Assembly (NCBI GenBank): GCA_001899285.1
Contig: MKWA01000014.1
Coordinates: 1 to 64,000 of the forward strand
Length of the DNA stretch: 64,000 nucleotides
Source of the DNA: Rhizobiales bacterium 64-17
GTDB taxonomy: Bacteria > Pseudomonadota > Alphaproteobacteria > Rhizobiales > Xanthobacteraceae
Reading direction: 5' to 3'
The translations under genes and the position numbers were made by a program. Position 1 is the first letter of the stretch. The number at the start of each line of letters is the position of its first letter. Under the pieces are notes generated by a model that saw only the letters and a list, made by a program, of their open reading frames with translations, had not been told where the DNA came from and made no database searches. Of the stretch, positions 43,157 through 52,152 are shown piece by piece.

Positions 43157-43819
43157 TCAGTCGCCCTGATAGCGCTGCTCGGTCCACGGATCGCCGCGGT
43201 CGTGATAGCCGTTTTCCTCCCAGAAGCCGCAGCGGTCGACGGTCATGAATTCGATTCGCTTGAGCCACTTCGCGCTCTTCCAGAAATAAAGATGCGGGAT
43301 GACGAGGCGCAGCGGGCCGCCATGCTCGCGCGTCAGCGGCTCGCCGTTCCAGGTGTGTGCGAGGATCGCATCCTCGGCGGCAAAATCCGGCAACGGCACA
43401 TTGGTGGTGTAGCCGTCAGAACTGTGCAGCATCACATGCGTGGCGGCGACGGTCGGCATCACCGCGTTGAGGATCGTGTGGGTGGAGACGCCCTGCCAGG
43501 CATTGTCGTAGCGCGACCATGTGGTCACGCAATGAATGTCGGTGACGAAACGACTCTGCGGCAGCGCCATCAGCTCGGCCCAGGTCCAGTGCACGCGCGT
43601 CGTCACCGCGCCGTCGATATCGAGCGTGAACCGCGCGGTGTCGACCACCGGCTGCTCGCCGAGATCGAGCACCGGCCAATCCTTCACCAGATGCTGGCCG
43701 GGCGGCAGGCGGTCCGTCTCCGGCCGCGCCACGCGGCCGGTGATGAATTTCCGCTCGCGCGCCCAGGACTGCTTGGTGCGCGTCAGCTTGGTGTCGAGGC
43801 CGGTCGGATCATCGGTCAT
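43157..43819 (-). CDS. Sulfite-oxidase-like molybdopterin oxidoreductase
   Basis: 220 residues comprising only the molybdopterin-binding SUOX fold. The Mo-ligand Cys is in DIHCVTTWSRYDN; GGPLRLVIPHLYFWKSAKWL and FWEENGYHDRGDPW are the usual C-terminal blocks. No Tat signal is present, so it is probably cytoplasmic, unlike MsrP. Substrate unknown. Downstream of it on the same strand is the DUF1993 gene. Confidence 0.88.
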   Translation of the reverse strand: MTDDPTGLDTKLTRTKQSWARERKFITGRVARPETDRLPPGQHLVKDWPVLDLGEQPVVDTARFTLDIDGAVTTRVHWTWAELMALPQSRFVTDIHCVTTWSRYDNAWQGVSTHTILNAVMPTVAATHVMLHSSDGYTTNVPLPDFAAEDAILAHTWNGEPLTREHGGPLRLVIPHLYFWKSAKWLKRIEFMTVDRCGFWEENGYHDRGDPWTEQRYQGD

Positions 43820-43909
43820 CGGAAGCTCGCTTCATCACGGACGACATAACGTAAGACCGCCCGGCGGCCTTTGCCACCGGACGGTCTTTGGCCGTGCAAA
43901 ATGTAACGG

Positions 43910-44449
43910 CTACGCCGGCTGCGGCTCCAGTTCGCGCAACAGGTCGCGCAAGTCGAGCCGTTCGGTGACCATCGCCAGTTCGCCATCGGCGTTGCGCGGC
44001 CACTCGCTCTGCGGACGATCCCAATACAGTTCGACGCCGTTCTCGTCCGGGTCGCGCAGATAGAGCGCCTGGCTGACACCGTGATCGCTGGCGCCGTCGA
44101 GCGGCCACTTGGCATCGATCAGCCGTTTCAGCGCGGCGGCGAGCGCCTTGCGTGTCGGATACAGGATCGCGGTGTGAAACAGTCCGGTGGTGCCGGGCGC
44201 CGGCGGATGGCCGCCCCTGCTCTCCCAGGTGTTGAGGCCGATGTGATGATGATAGCCGCCAGCGGAGACGAACGCGGCGTCACGGCCGTAGCGCTGCATC
44301 AACTGGAAGCCGAGCACGCCGTTGTAGAACGCGAGCGCGCGGTCGAGGTCGGCGACTTTCAGATGCACGTGGCCGATCCGCGTGCCCGGCTCGACCGGGT
44401 TCGGGTTCTGCTGCTCGTTGCGCATCGGCAGAATGGGCGTGGTGGACAT
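43910..44449 (-). CDS. VOC-family (glyoxalase / extradiol-type) protein
   Basis: 179 residues from ATG at 44449 with ribosome site GGGAGAT. One vicinal-oxygen-chelate module pair: IGHVHLKVADLDRALAFY, then YHHHIGLNTW and LYLRDPDENGVELYWDRP, giving the metal ligands His (first strand), His and the C-terminal Glu. Similar to CatE-type dioxygenases and glyoxalases; the substrate is unknown. Cotranscribed with DoxX and probably controlled by the divergent LysR regulator. Confidence 0.86.
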   Translation of the reverse strand: MSTTPILPMRNEQQNPNPVEPGTRIGHVHLKVADLDRALAFYNGVLGFQLMQRYGRDAAFVSAGGYHHHIGLNTWESRGGHPPAPGTTGLFHTAILYPTRKALAAALKRLIDAKWPLDGASDHGVSQALYLRDPDENGVELYWDRPQSEWPRNADGELAMVTERLDLRDLLRELEPQPA

Positions 44450-44483
44450 GATGTGATCTCCCACAGATGAAATGGAATTCGGA

Positions 44484-44936
44484 TCAACGTGAGCGGCGCA
44501 GCGCCAGCGCGCCGTCGCCGAGCAGCGCCTGCACGGCGAGCGCCACCGCCCAGAACGCAGGATATTCCCACCCGCCATTGGCGTTGGTGAAGAAGAAACC
44601 GGCCGGGCCGTGCACCAGCACGATGGCGCCGAGCAGCACCGGGATCAACGCGAGCGCCACCCAGCGGGTGAACACGCCGAGGATCAGCGCGACACCGCCG
44701 ATGACCTCGACGGCGATGGTGAGATAGGCAAGCTCCGGCGGCAATCCCAGACTGCCGAAGAACTTGGCGGCACCGGCCGGCGTGAACACGACCACTTTCA
44801 GCGCGGCATGGGCGAGGAACAGCGCGCCGAGGGTGACGCGCAGCAGCAGCGCCGCATAAGGCGCGGTGCGGGCATCGACCGACGCGGCGGTCTGGTGCTG
44901 GGTCAGCGGGGCGACGGCGAGATGAGCGGCAGTCAT
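44484..44936 (-). CDS. DoxX-family membrane protein
   Basis: 150 residues from ATG at 44936 with four hydrophobic helices (YAALLLRVTLGALFLAHA, AYLTIAVEVIGGVALILG, VALALIPVLLGAIVLVHG and AFWAVALAVQALLG). The pattern matches DoxX/DoxD proteins, often redox- or quinone-linked. First gene of the doxX-VOC operon, 34 bp before the VOC gene, divergent from the LysR gene. Confidence 0.87.
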   Translation of the reverse strand: MTAAHLAVAPLTQHQTAASVDARTAPYAALLLRVTLGALFLAHAALKVVVFTPAGAAKFFGSLGLPPELAYLTIAVEVIGGVALILGVFTRWVALALIPVLLGAIVLVHGPAGFFFTNANGGWEYPAFWAVALAVQALLGDGALALRRSR

Positions 44937-45021
44937 GGTGTTTCTCCGGAAACGAATGCTGTGAACTGCCGCCAACATGGCCCTCGGCCCATGAGTTGAT
45001 AATCCGCTATTTTTGAATAAT

Positions 45022-45044
45022 ATCTCACACCTATGGTGTGAGAT
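45022..45044. promoter_or_regulatory. Perfect operator dyad between LysR and DoxX genes
   Basis: ATCTCACACC, TAT, GGTGTGAGAT: a perfect 10-bp dyad centred on 45033, ending 6 bp before the LysR start and 78 bp from the DoxX start. Typical of LysR autoregulation and divergent control (T-N11-A-like core). Confidence 0.75.
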
Positions 45045-45050
45045 TGGATC

Positions 45051-45977
45051 GTGCTCGACCGCGTCACCGGCATGCAGGTGTTCGTCCGCGTCGTCTCGCT
45101 CGGCAGCTTTTCCGCCGCCGCGCGATCGCTCGGCCTGTCGCAAACCATGGTGACCAAGCACATCACCGCGCTCGAGGAGCGGCTCGGCGTCACCCTTCTT
45201 CACCGCACCACGCGAAGGCTCAATCTCACCGAAGCCGGCCGCCGCTATCTGCAATCGAGCGAGCGCATCCTTGCCGAGATCGAGGAAGCGGAAACGCTGG
45301 CGGTCGCCGACCGGGTGGAGCCGCGCGGCACGCTGCGGATCAATGTGCCGCTCGCCTTCGGCATGCGCGAGATCGCGCCGATCCTGCCGCGCTTCGCCGC
45401 GCGGCATCCCAAGCTCACCGTCGATCTCGGCCTCGCGGACCGCATGGTCGATCTGATCGAGGAGCGCTGGGATCTGGCGATCCGCATCGGCCGCATGGCC
45501 GATTCATCGCTGGTCGCACGCAAGCTCGCGCCGCTGCGGCTGATGGTCTGTGCGTCGCCGGCCTATCTGCAAGAGCACGGCACGCCGAAAACCGTCGATG
45601 ACCTGCGGCGGCACTCGTGCCTCGGCTACATGCTGAGCGCCGCGACCTCCGCCGACCGCTGGCTGTTCGGCAAGGACGGCAAGATGTCGGTGCCGATCTC
45701 CGGCCGGTTCCGCGCCGACAACGGCGACGCGCTGCGGCTCGCGGCGCTGGAAGGGCTCGGCCTGATCTACCAGCCGACGTTCCTGCTGGCCGACGATCTA
45801 CGCGACGGACGGCTGCGCGCCGTGACGCTCGACAAGCCGCCGGTCACCTTCGATGGCGTGTTCGCGGTCTATCCGGCCGAGCGGCATCCGCCGGCCAAGG
45901 TGCGCGCCTGCATCGACTTTCTGGTGGAGGCGTTCCGCGGCGAGCCGCCGTGGGAGCGGGATTTGCCAGGCGCTTAA
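45051..45977 (+). CDS. LysR-family transcriptional regulator
   Basis: 308 residues from a GTG start at 45051. N-terminal winged HTH (MQVFVRVVSLGSFSAAARSL, LSQTMVTKHITALEERLG) and a C-terminal substrate-binding domain. Divergent from doxX-VOC, with a perfect dyad directly upstream of its own start, so it likely represses itself and controls the operon in response to an unknown small molecule. Confidence 0.92.
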   Translation: MLDRVTGMQVFVRVVSLGSFSAAARSLGLSQTMVTKHITALEERLGVTLLHRTTRRLNLTEAGRRYLQSSERILAEIEEAETLAVADRVEPRGTLRINVPLAFGMREIAPILPRFAARHPKLTVDLGLADRMVDLIEERWDLAIRIGRMADSSLVARKLAPLRLMVCASPAYLQEHGTPKTVDDLRRHSCLGYMLSAATSADRWLFGKDGKMSVPISGRFRADNGDALRLAALEGLGLIYQPTFLLADDLRDGRLRAVTLDKPPVTFDGVFAVYPAERHPPAKVRACIDFLVEAFRGEPPWERDLPGA

Positions 45978-46048
45978 GGTATAATGTTGCAGCGCAACAC
46001 AGGTTCGGATTAAAAGCCCGCAACATCGTTTTACACGGGAGCCTCGTC

Positions 46049-46582
46049 ATGGACCTCCGCTACGTCACCGCCGGCCCCAATCCGCCGAAGGACATTCACG
46101 CCGTCATCGAAATCCCGCTCGGCGGCGTGCCGGTGAAATACGAAATCGACAAGAAGTCGGGCGCGCTCTACGTCGACCGCTTCCTGCACACGGCGATGTT
46201 CTATCCGGGCAACTACGGATTCATTCCGCAGACGCTGTCGACCGACGGCGATCCGATGGACGTCATGGTGGTGAGCCAGGTGCCGGTGGTGCCGGGCGCG
46301 ATCATCCGCTGCCGCCCGGTCGGCGCACTGATCATGCAGGACGAAGCTGGCGGCGACGAGAAAATCCTCGCCGTGCCGGTCGACAAGCTCAATCCGTTCT
46401 ACACCGACATCCGCGACTATCGCGATCTGCCGCCGATCATCTGCGAGCAGATCGCACACTTCTTCCAGCACTACAAGGATCTGGAAAAGGGCAAGTGGGT
46501 GAAGGTCGCGGAATGGATCGACCCTGCCGATGCGCAGAAGCTGGTGCTGGAAGGCATCGAGCGCGCGAAGGAAAAGGCGTAA
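46049..46582 (+). CDS. ppa: Inorganic pyrophosphatase
   Basis: Hydrolyses pyrophosphate, driving biosynthesis. 177 residues from ATG 46049 (ribosome site ACGGGAG). Family I active-site residues: YEIDKKSGALYVDRFLHTAM, YPGNYGFIPQT, DGDPMDVMVV with the metal-binding Asp triad, and VDKLNPFYTDIRDYRDLP. A TATAAT at 45980-45985 upstream is a possible -10 element; a TGTTGC-AGC-GCAACA hairpin follows it. Confidence 0.96.
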   Translation: MDLRYVTAGPNPPKDIHAVIEIPLGGVPVKYEIDKKSGALYVDRFLHTAMFYPGNYGFIPQTLSTDGDPMDVMVVSQVPVVPGAIIRCRPVGALIMQDEAGGDEKILAVPVDKLNPFYTDIRDYRDLPPIICEQIAHFFQHYKDLEKGKWVKVAEWIDPADAQKLVLEGIERAKEKA

Positions 46583-46609
46583 GGGTCATTTCTCGATCCC
46601 ACCTCACGG

Positions 46610-46765
46610 TTCGAGACGCCCGTTTCACAGGCTCCTCACCATGAGGCTTTAGAGAGATACGCAACTCTCTCAGCCGTCATGGCCGGGCTTGTCCCGGCCA
46701 TTCACGTCTTTCTTTGGCGCAGCAACGCAAGTCGTGGATGCCCGCAACAAGTGCGGGCATGACGC
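46610..46765. repeat. Cluster of dispersed palindromic repeats downstream of ppa
   Basis: Contains a TTCGAGACGCC...GGCTCCTCACCATGAGG unit (46610-46647), ATGGCCGGG-CTTGT-CCCGGCCAT (46679-46701) and ATGCCCGCA-ACAAG-TGCGGGCAT (46738-46760). These resemble the repeat families seen at 31.2 kb and 30.8 kb and probably act as bidirectional stops between ppa and the convergent oxygenase gene. Confidence 0.7.
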
Positions 46766-46827
46766 GGATGGAATCGCGCTATCGTCGCATGCACCGAACC
46801 CTCTCCCGCCAGGGAGCGGGAAGAAAG

Positions 46828-47574
46828 TCACCGCGCGTCGTGGAAGATGATGCCCGCCGTGTGCCGGCGGCCGGAGCGCACGCGACTGACGCCGTGGCGC
46901 AGATTGACGCGGTAGCTGCCGCGCGTGCCCTCGACCGGCCGATGATGTACGGCGAACAGCACCGCATCGCCCTGGCGCAACGGCACCACTTCGGGCCGCG
47001 ACTGCATGCGCGGCCGCTGCTCGGTGAGCACGAACTCGCCGCCGGTGAAATCCTCGTCCGGCTGCGACAGCAGGATCGTCGCCTGTAGCGGAAACGCCAG
47101 TTCGCCGTAGAGATCCTGATGCAGACAGTTGTAGTCGCCCGGATCGTAGCGCAGCAGCAGCGGCGTCGGCCGCGTCTGGCCCGCCGCGTGGCAGAGCGCG
47201 AGAAAATCCGCATGCGTGTCGGGATAGCGCGTGGCGATGCCCATGCGCGCGTTCCACCGGTTGGCGATCGGCGCGAGCCGAGGATAGAGCGCCGCGCGCA
47301 GCGACGCGACCCGATCGGGCAGCGGATAGGACAGATACTTGTATTCGCCGCGGCCGAAACCATGCCGCGCCATGATTACACGGCTGCGAAACCGGCTGTC
47401 GTCGTCGTAGAGCGTGACGAGCGCGCGGCATTCCGCCGGCGTCAGCAGCGCGTCGAGCACGGCACAACCGCGCGCATCGAGATCGGCCGCGACCGATTCC
47501 CAATCGCAGCGGACAACATGACCGTCATTGGGTTGACTCACGAGAACCGCTGTATCGGGCAAGGCACTCTCCAT
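46828..47574 (-). CDS. 2-oxoglutarate/Fe(II)-dependent oxygenase (prolyl-hydroxylase-like)
   Basis: 248 residues from ATG at 47574; the upstream extension to 47610 is a repeat (MWIPAFAGMT) and is rejected. Iron ligands His152 and Asp154 in NCLHQDLYGE and distal His227 in NLRHGVSRV, then Arg236/237 in RRHTAGIIFHDA for 2-oxoglutarate. Likely hydroxylates a protein or small molecule; substrate unknown. Flanked by repeats on both sides. Confidence 0.85.
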   Translation of the reverse strand: MESALPDTAVLVSQPNDGHVVRCDWESVAADLDARGCAVLDALLTPAECRALVTLYDDDSRFRSRVIMARHGFGRGEYKYLSYPLPDRVASLRAALYPRLAPIANRWNARMGIATRYPDTHADFLALCHAAGQTRPTPLLLRYDPGDYNCLHQDLYGELAFPLQATILLSQPDEDFTGGEFVLTEQRPRMQSRPEVVPLRQGDAVLFAVHHRPVEGTRGSYRVNLRHGVSRVRSGRRHTAGIIFHDAR

Positions 47575-47584
47575 CCTTCCGGTC

Positions 47585-47658
47585 ATTCCCGCGAAAGCGG
47601 GAATCCACACTTTGCCATTGAAACGGCTTTAAGCGTGGGTCCCCGCTTTCGCGGGGAC
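47585..47658. repeat. Pair of REP-like palindromes
   Basis: ATTCCCGC-GAAA-GCGGGAAT (47585-47604) and GTCCCCGC-TTTC-GCGGGGAC (47639-47658), the same unit as at 28579-28652. Confidence 0.8.
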
Positions 47659-47712
47659 GAACGGGAGTTGTGATGGCGATGCCCGATAAAACCCGCCACC
47701 CGTTTTCTGCGT

Positions 47713-48678
47713 TCACCGCATCGGCAGGTTCGCGGCCTTGATCACCTGCTGCGCCTGCGCGCGCTGCTTGAGGATATCGGCGGCGAATGCATCCGGTGTG
47801 TTCGCCGCCGGCACCAGACCCCTGCCGATGATGTTTTTCTCCGCGAACGCCTTGTCCGCTTCGATCGCCGTCACCGTCGCCGACAATTTGTCGACGATTG
47901 CTTTGGGCGTGCCGGCCGGCACGAACAGTCCGTACCAGTCGCTCGACGGTACGCCGGCATAGCCGGCCTCGGTGATGGTCGGCACCTCCGGCAACAGCGG
48001 CGAGCGGATCGGATTGCCGATCGCGATCGGGATGATGTGGCCGGAGCGGATCTGCCCGAGCGCGTTGCCGACGCCGACGATGGAGATCGGCGTGGTGCCG
48101 TTGAGAATGCCGTTGATGGCGTCGCCGCCGCCCTTGAACGGCACGCGCACCCAGTCCGCGCCCTTCTGCTGCTTCAGGCTTTCCATGTAGAGCATCATCG
48201 CCGGCGACGCGGTCGAATAGCTCAAGGTGCCGGGCTTCGCCTTCGAGGCGGCGACGAGATCGTCGATGGTCTTCGCGTTCAGCGCGGAACTGACCAGCAC
48301 CGCCTGCGACATGAAGAACAGGTTCGACACCGGCTGCAACTGCTTGTCCGGGTCATAGCCGGGCTTCTGGTACAGGAACATATTATAGGTGAGCGATTCC
48401 GTATGCAGAATGCAGACGGTGTAGCCATCGGGCGTGGCCTCCGCGCAGGCGCGCGTGCCGATGTTCATGCCGCCGCCGGGCCGGTTCTCGACGATCACCG
48501 GCTGGCCGAGCCGCGCGCGCAACTCCTCGCCGAGCGCGCGCATGAACACATCGCTCAGGCCGCCGGGGCTGGTGGTGGTGATGGCGCGGATCGGTTTCGA
48601 CGGCCACTCCTGCGCCGTCGCCGGTGTCGCGCATGCGCCGATCGCGCACAGCGCGATCGCTGTGATGATGCTCCGCAT
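47713..48678 (-). CDS. Bug-family periplasmic solute receptor (tripartite tricarboxylate transporter)
   Basis: 321 residues from ATG at 48678 (ribosome site GGGAGG) with a signal peptide cut after ATAQ. EWPSKPIRAITTTSPGGLSD and IVENRPGGGMNIGTRACAEA are the Bug signatures, with DWYGLFVPAGTPKAIVDKLS near the C-terminus. Captures a carboxylate in the periplasm; the TctAB membrane genes are not nearby, as is usual for orphan Bug receptors. Confidence 0.93.
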   Translation of the reverse strand: MRSIITAIALCAIGACATPATAQEWPSKPIRAITTTSPGGLSDVFMRALGEELRARLGQPVIVENRPGGGMNIGTRACAEATPDGYTVCILHTESLTYNMFLYQKPGYDPDKQLQPVSNLFFMSQAVLVSSALNAKTIDDLVAASKAKPGTLSYSTASPAMMLYMESLKQQKGADWVRVPFKGGGDAINGILNGTTPISIVGVGNALGQIRSGHIIPIAIGNPIRSPLLPEVPTITEAGYAGVPSSDWYGLFVPAGTPKAIVDKLSATVTAIEADKAFAEKNIIGRGLVPAANTPDAFAADILKQRAQAQQVIKAANLPMR

Positions 48679-48794
48679 GATGCCTCCCTGCCGCCGCGCT
48701 CTATTGCCGGCGCGGTCAGGGGACAAGTCTAGCGAACGGCCGCAACGCCGTCTCGCGCCGTCGCGGCAAGTGGCCCACCTCGTGAGCAGCGGAT

Positions 48795-49811
48795 TTAAAG
48801 AGGCAGCGTGATGGTGCAGACGACGCCGGTGGGCTCGAACCGGCGCTCGACACGGCAATCGTCGACACCACGATCGAGCAGGATCGAGCCGAAGCCCTTG
48901 CGTTCCGGCGCCGTCACCGGCGGACCGCCGCGCTCGGTCCAGAGAAAATGCAGGCCCGGACGCCCGGCGGAATCGTTCTTGATCGCCCACGTCATATCGA
49001 CGTGACCGTCATCGCCGGACAGCGCGCCGTATTTCACCGCATTGGTGGCGAGTTCGTGCACCACCAGCGCAAAGGCCGTGATCGACGACGCCGGGATCGC
49101 GACGGGTGGCCCGGACATCGTCACGCGGGAATCCACGGAGCCGACGTGAGCGCCGATCTCGTCCTTGATCAGCGATTCGAGGTTGGCGCCGTTGCGAACG
49201 CCGGTCACCAGCGCGCGATTGGCGTTCGACATCGCCGCGATCCGCATCGTCACGGCCGCCATGAACGCCTTGGGATCCGGCGTCGTCTTGATGGTCTGAT
49301 TGACGATGGCCTGCACCACCGCGAGCGTGTTGTTGATCCGATGCGCCATCTCGCGCGCCGCGAGCGTCAAATGCTCATTCACCTCGAGCATTTCGCTTTC
49401 CGCCTTTTTTCTCGCCGTGATGTCGCGCGAGATGGAGACAAGCCGCGCTTCCCCGCCCGCATCCGACGGCATCATCGACACGGACACGTCCCACCACTTC
49501 AATGTGCCCTTGGCGGTCGGGCATTCAGCGATGAAGTGACCGACTTTGCCGGCGAGCGCCGCGGCGACGGCGCTGCGCACCAGCGGACGCAATGGCTCCG
49601 GCCACAGTTCCGGCCACGGCTTGTTGTGGAACAGGCTGAAATCGTCGATCTCCATCGCGCACAGGCCATCGGCGTTCATCGCCAGAAGATGACCGTCACG
49701 ATCCAGCGTCTTGACGCAATCGACGCCCGTATCGATCGGGGTGCTCTGGAGGTCGCTATTCAGGGGGATCGACAGAGGCCGCCTCACCGAAAGAGATGGA
49801 ACCGGTATCAT
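48795..49811 (-). CDS. PAS-domain sensor histidine kinase of the HWE/HisKA_2 type
   Basis: 338 residues from ATG at 49811; a longer start at 49901 is possible. A PAS domain (about 28-135) is followed by the phospho-acceptor His157 in EMAHRINNTLAVVQAIV and an ATPase domain with HELATNAVKYGALS and GFGSILLDRGV. Soluble, so it senses a cytoplasmic cue. No response regulator is adjacent (orphan), typical of alphaproteobacterial general-stress kinases. Confidence 0.88.
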   Translation of the reverse strand: MIPVPSLSVRRPLSIPLNSDLQSTPIDTGVDCVKTLDRDGHLLAMNADGLCAMEIDDFSLFHNKPWPELWPEPLRPLVRSAVAAALAGKVGHFIAECPTAKGTLKWWDVSVSMMPSDAGGEARLVSISRDITARKKAESEMLEVNEHLTLAAREMAHRINNTLAVVQAIVNQTIKTTPDPKAFMAAVTMRIAAMSNANRALVTGVRNGANLESLIKDEIGAHVGSVDSRVTMSGPPVAIPASSITAFALVVHELATNAVKYGALSGDDGHVDMTWAIKNDSAGRPGLHFLWTERGGPPVTAPERKGFGSILLDRGVDDCRVERRFEPTGVVCTITLPL

Positions 49812-49958
49812 GCCGGCCGACGCTTCCAGCCGGGCCGGCGATGTTAACGCGGCGCACAGACCAAAGAAATATGGCCGCGTGGCGGCGGGATGCGGCGGCA
49901 AGATTTGGTGCCGGAAGGCCGGGATTCTTCCGATTTAATTGCTCCGCGCAGCCTCGTG

Positions 49959-50414
49959 CTATGAGGACAGCGCCTGCTTCACCAGACCGCTCGCCTTGGC
50001 GAAATCCATCTGCCCGGCATATTTCGCCTTCAGCGCGCCGATCACCTTGCCCATGTCCTTCATGCCGGCCGCGCCGATCTCCTTGATGGCGCCGTCGATC
50101 GCCGCCTTCACCTCGTCGTCCGACATCTGCTTCGGCAGATAGGACGTGATGATGGCGATCTCCTCGCCTTCCTGCTGCGCGAGTTCCGGGCGACCGCCCT
50201 TCTCGTACATCTCCTTGGATTCCTGCCGCTGCTTGATCATCTTCTGCAGCACGGTGAGCACCTCGGCGTCGCCGAGCGCGGGCTTGCCGGCGCCGCGCGC
50301 CTCGATGTCGGCGTTCTTCAGCGCGGCATTGATGAGCCGCAGGGTCGAGACCGCGCGCTCGTTCTTGGCCTTCATCGCCTCTTTCAGGGCGTCGTTGATC
50401 TTGTCGCGCAGCAC
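49959..50414 (-). CDS. GatB/YqeY-domain protein
   Basis: 151 residues from a GTG start at 50414 (ribosome site AGGTGAG). The YqeY fold matches the tail domain of amidotransferase GatB; LRDKINDALKEAMKAKNERA and AIITSYLPKQMSDDEVKAAI are its signatures. Role unclear, possibly tRNA-related. Next to carA across ynfA, an arrangement common in this group. Confidence 0.92.
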   Translation of the reverse strand: MLRDKINDALKEAMKAKNERAVSTLRLINAALKNADIEARGAGKPALGDAEVLTVLQKMIKQRQESKEMYEKGGRPELAQQEGEEIAIITSYLPKQMSDDEVKAAIDGAIKEIGAAGMKDMGKVIGALKAKYAGQMDFAKASGLVKQALSS

Positions 50415-50440
50415 GGCTCACCTCGTCATCTTGTGTCGCA

Positions 50441-50785
50441 TCATGGAATCGCGTCGCGGGGACCGTAGAAGATGACCGCGGCGCCGATCAGGCAGATCGC
50501 GGCGCCGACGGCGTCCCAGCGGTCTGGCCTTACGCCCTCGACGAGCCAAAGCCAAGCGAGCGAGGCGGCGATATAGATGCCGCCATAGACCGCATAGGTC
50601 CGCCCGGCCACGGGCGTGTCGGCGAGCGTCAGCAAAAACGCGAACAGCAGCAGCGACGCCGCGCCCGGCAGCAGCCAGACCACGGATTTCCCCATCCGCA
50701 GCCACGCCCAGAACGCGAAACAACCGGCGATCTCGGCGATCGCCGCTCCGACGAACACCGCCGCCGATCCCAGTCCCAATGGCAT
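50441..50785 (-). CDS. ynfA: YnfA-family (UPF0060) membrane protein
   Basis: 114 residues from ATG at 50785 (an ATG at 50800 adds five). Four predicted helices, with [18 protein letters not shown] and [20 protein letters not shown], the family signatures. SMR-like small transporter of unknown substrate. The gene is upstream of yqeY on the same strand and divergent from carA. Confidence 0.92.
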   Translation of the reverse strand: MPLGLGSAAVFVGAAIAEIAGCFAFWAWLRMGKSVVWLLPGAASLLLFAFLLTLADTPVAGRTYAVYGGIYIAASLAWLWLVEGVRPDRWDAVGAAICLIGAAVIFYGPRDAIP

Positions 50786-50886
50786 GACCCCGTGTCTCAT
50801 TTCTGATGGGGGACAAGCCGTCGCCCGTCGCGCGCGCCTGCCAAAGTCCCCTTGCCTCTGCGTCCATTATACGCAAGGAAGAGCCT

Positions 50887-52113
50887 ATGTCCTTGAAAGA
50901 GCCCGATCATCCGCCGCACGCAACGGCCGCCGCAGGCTGGGCCGAACCGAAAACCACCGCCGTTCTTGTTCTTGCCGACGGAACCGTGCTGGAGGGCCAG
51001 GGCTTTGGCGCCACCGGCAGCGCCCCCGGCGAGGTCTGCTTCAACACGGCGATGACGGGCTACGAGGAAATCCTCACCGACCCGTCCTACGCTGGGCAGA
51101 TCGTCACCTTCACTTTCCCGCATATCGGCAATGTCGGCACCAACGACGAGGACATCGAGGCGCTGAATCTCGCAGCAACCCCCGGCGCGCGCGGCGCGGT
51201 GGTGCAGGCGTCCGTCACCGAGCCGTCGAACTATCGCTCCGCGCTCAACCTCGATGCGTGGCTCAAGCGCCGCAATATCATCGGCCTGTCGGGCATCGAC
51301 ACCCGCGCGCTGACCGCGCTCATTCGCAGCAAGGGTATGCCCAATGCGGTGATCGCGCACGATCCGAACGGCACGTTCGACCTCGCGGCCTTGAAGAAGG
51401 AAGCAAGCGCCTGGCCCGGCCTCGTCGGCATGGACCTGGTGCCGATGGTGACGAGCGCGCAGCGCTTCACCTGGGACGAAACCCCGTGGGACTGGGGCAA
51501 GGGTTACGGCCGGCAAAGTACGCAATCTGACAAGCCGGAATTCCATGTGGTCGCCATCGACTACGGCGTAAAGCGCAACATCCTGCGCCTGCTCGCCGGC
51601 GTCGGCTGCAAGGTCACGGTGGTCCCGGCCAAAACCGACGCCGCCGAGATTCTGGCGATGAAGCCGGACGGCGTGTTCCTCTCCAACGGTCCGGGCGATC
51701 CGGCGGCGACCGGCGAATATGCGGTGCCGACGATCCGCACATTGATTGCCTCCGGCACGCCGACCTTCGGTATCTGCCTCGGACACCAGATGCTCGGCAT
51801 CGCGGTCGGCGGCAAGACCATGAAGATGCATCAGGGCCATCACGGCGCGAACCATCCGGTCAAAGACCTCGACACCGGCAAGGTCGAGATCACCTCGATG
51901 AACCACGGCTTCGCGGTCGACAAGGACACGCTGCCGAACGACGTGAAGCAGACCCATGTGTCGCTGTTCGACGGCTCGAACTGCGGCATCGCGCTGACCG
52001 ACAAGCCGGTGTTCTCGGTGCAGTACCACCCGGAAGCCTCGCCCGGCCCGCGCGACAGCCACTATCTGTTCCAGCGTTTCGCCGACATGATGCGGAAGAA
52101 GAAGCGCGCGTGA
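50887..52113 (+). CDS. carA: Carbamoyl-phosphate synthase small subunit
   Basis: Glutaminase subunit that supplies ammonia to CarB for arginine and pyrimidine synthesis. 408 residues from ATG 50887. N-terminal CPSase domain (VLVLADGTVLEGQGFGATG) and a class I glutamine amidotransferase with nucleophile Cys in FGICLGHQMLG and the His/Glu pair in QYHPEASPGP. carB is 2.2 kb downstream, separated by a methyltransferase, tRNA-Cys and yihY. Confidence 0.97.
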   Translation: MSLKEPDHPPHATAAAGWAEPKTTAVLVLADGTVLEGQGFGATGSAPGEVCFNTAMTGYEEILTDPSYAGQIVTFTFPHIGNVGTNDEDIEALNLAATPGARGAVVQASVTEPSNYRSALNLDAWLKRRNIIGLSGIDTRALTALIRSKGMPNAVIAHDPNGTFDLAALKKEASAWPGLVGMDLVPMVTSAQRFTWDETPWDWGKGYGRQSTQSDKPEFHVVAIDYGVKRNILRLLAGVGCKVTVVPAKTDAAEILAMKPDGVFLSNGPGDPAATGEYAVPTIRTLIASGTPTFGICLGHQMLGIAVGGKTMKMHQGHHGANHPVKDLDTGKVEITSMNHGFAVDKDTLPNDVKQTHVSLFDGSNCGIALTDKPVFSVQYHPEASPGPRDSHYLFQRFADMMRKKKRA

Positions 52114-52152
52114 CGCTGACCTTCCCGGCGAGGTGAACGAGAAAAGCGCGCG

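Noticed and set aside
47575-47610. Extended N-terminus of the 2OG oxygenase
   Set aside because: The residues MWIPAFAGMT are the translation of the palindromic repeat.
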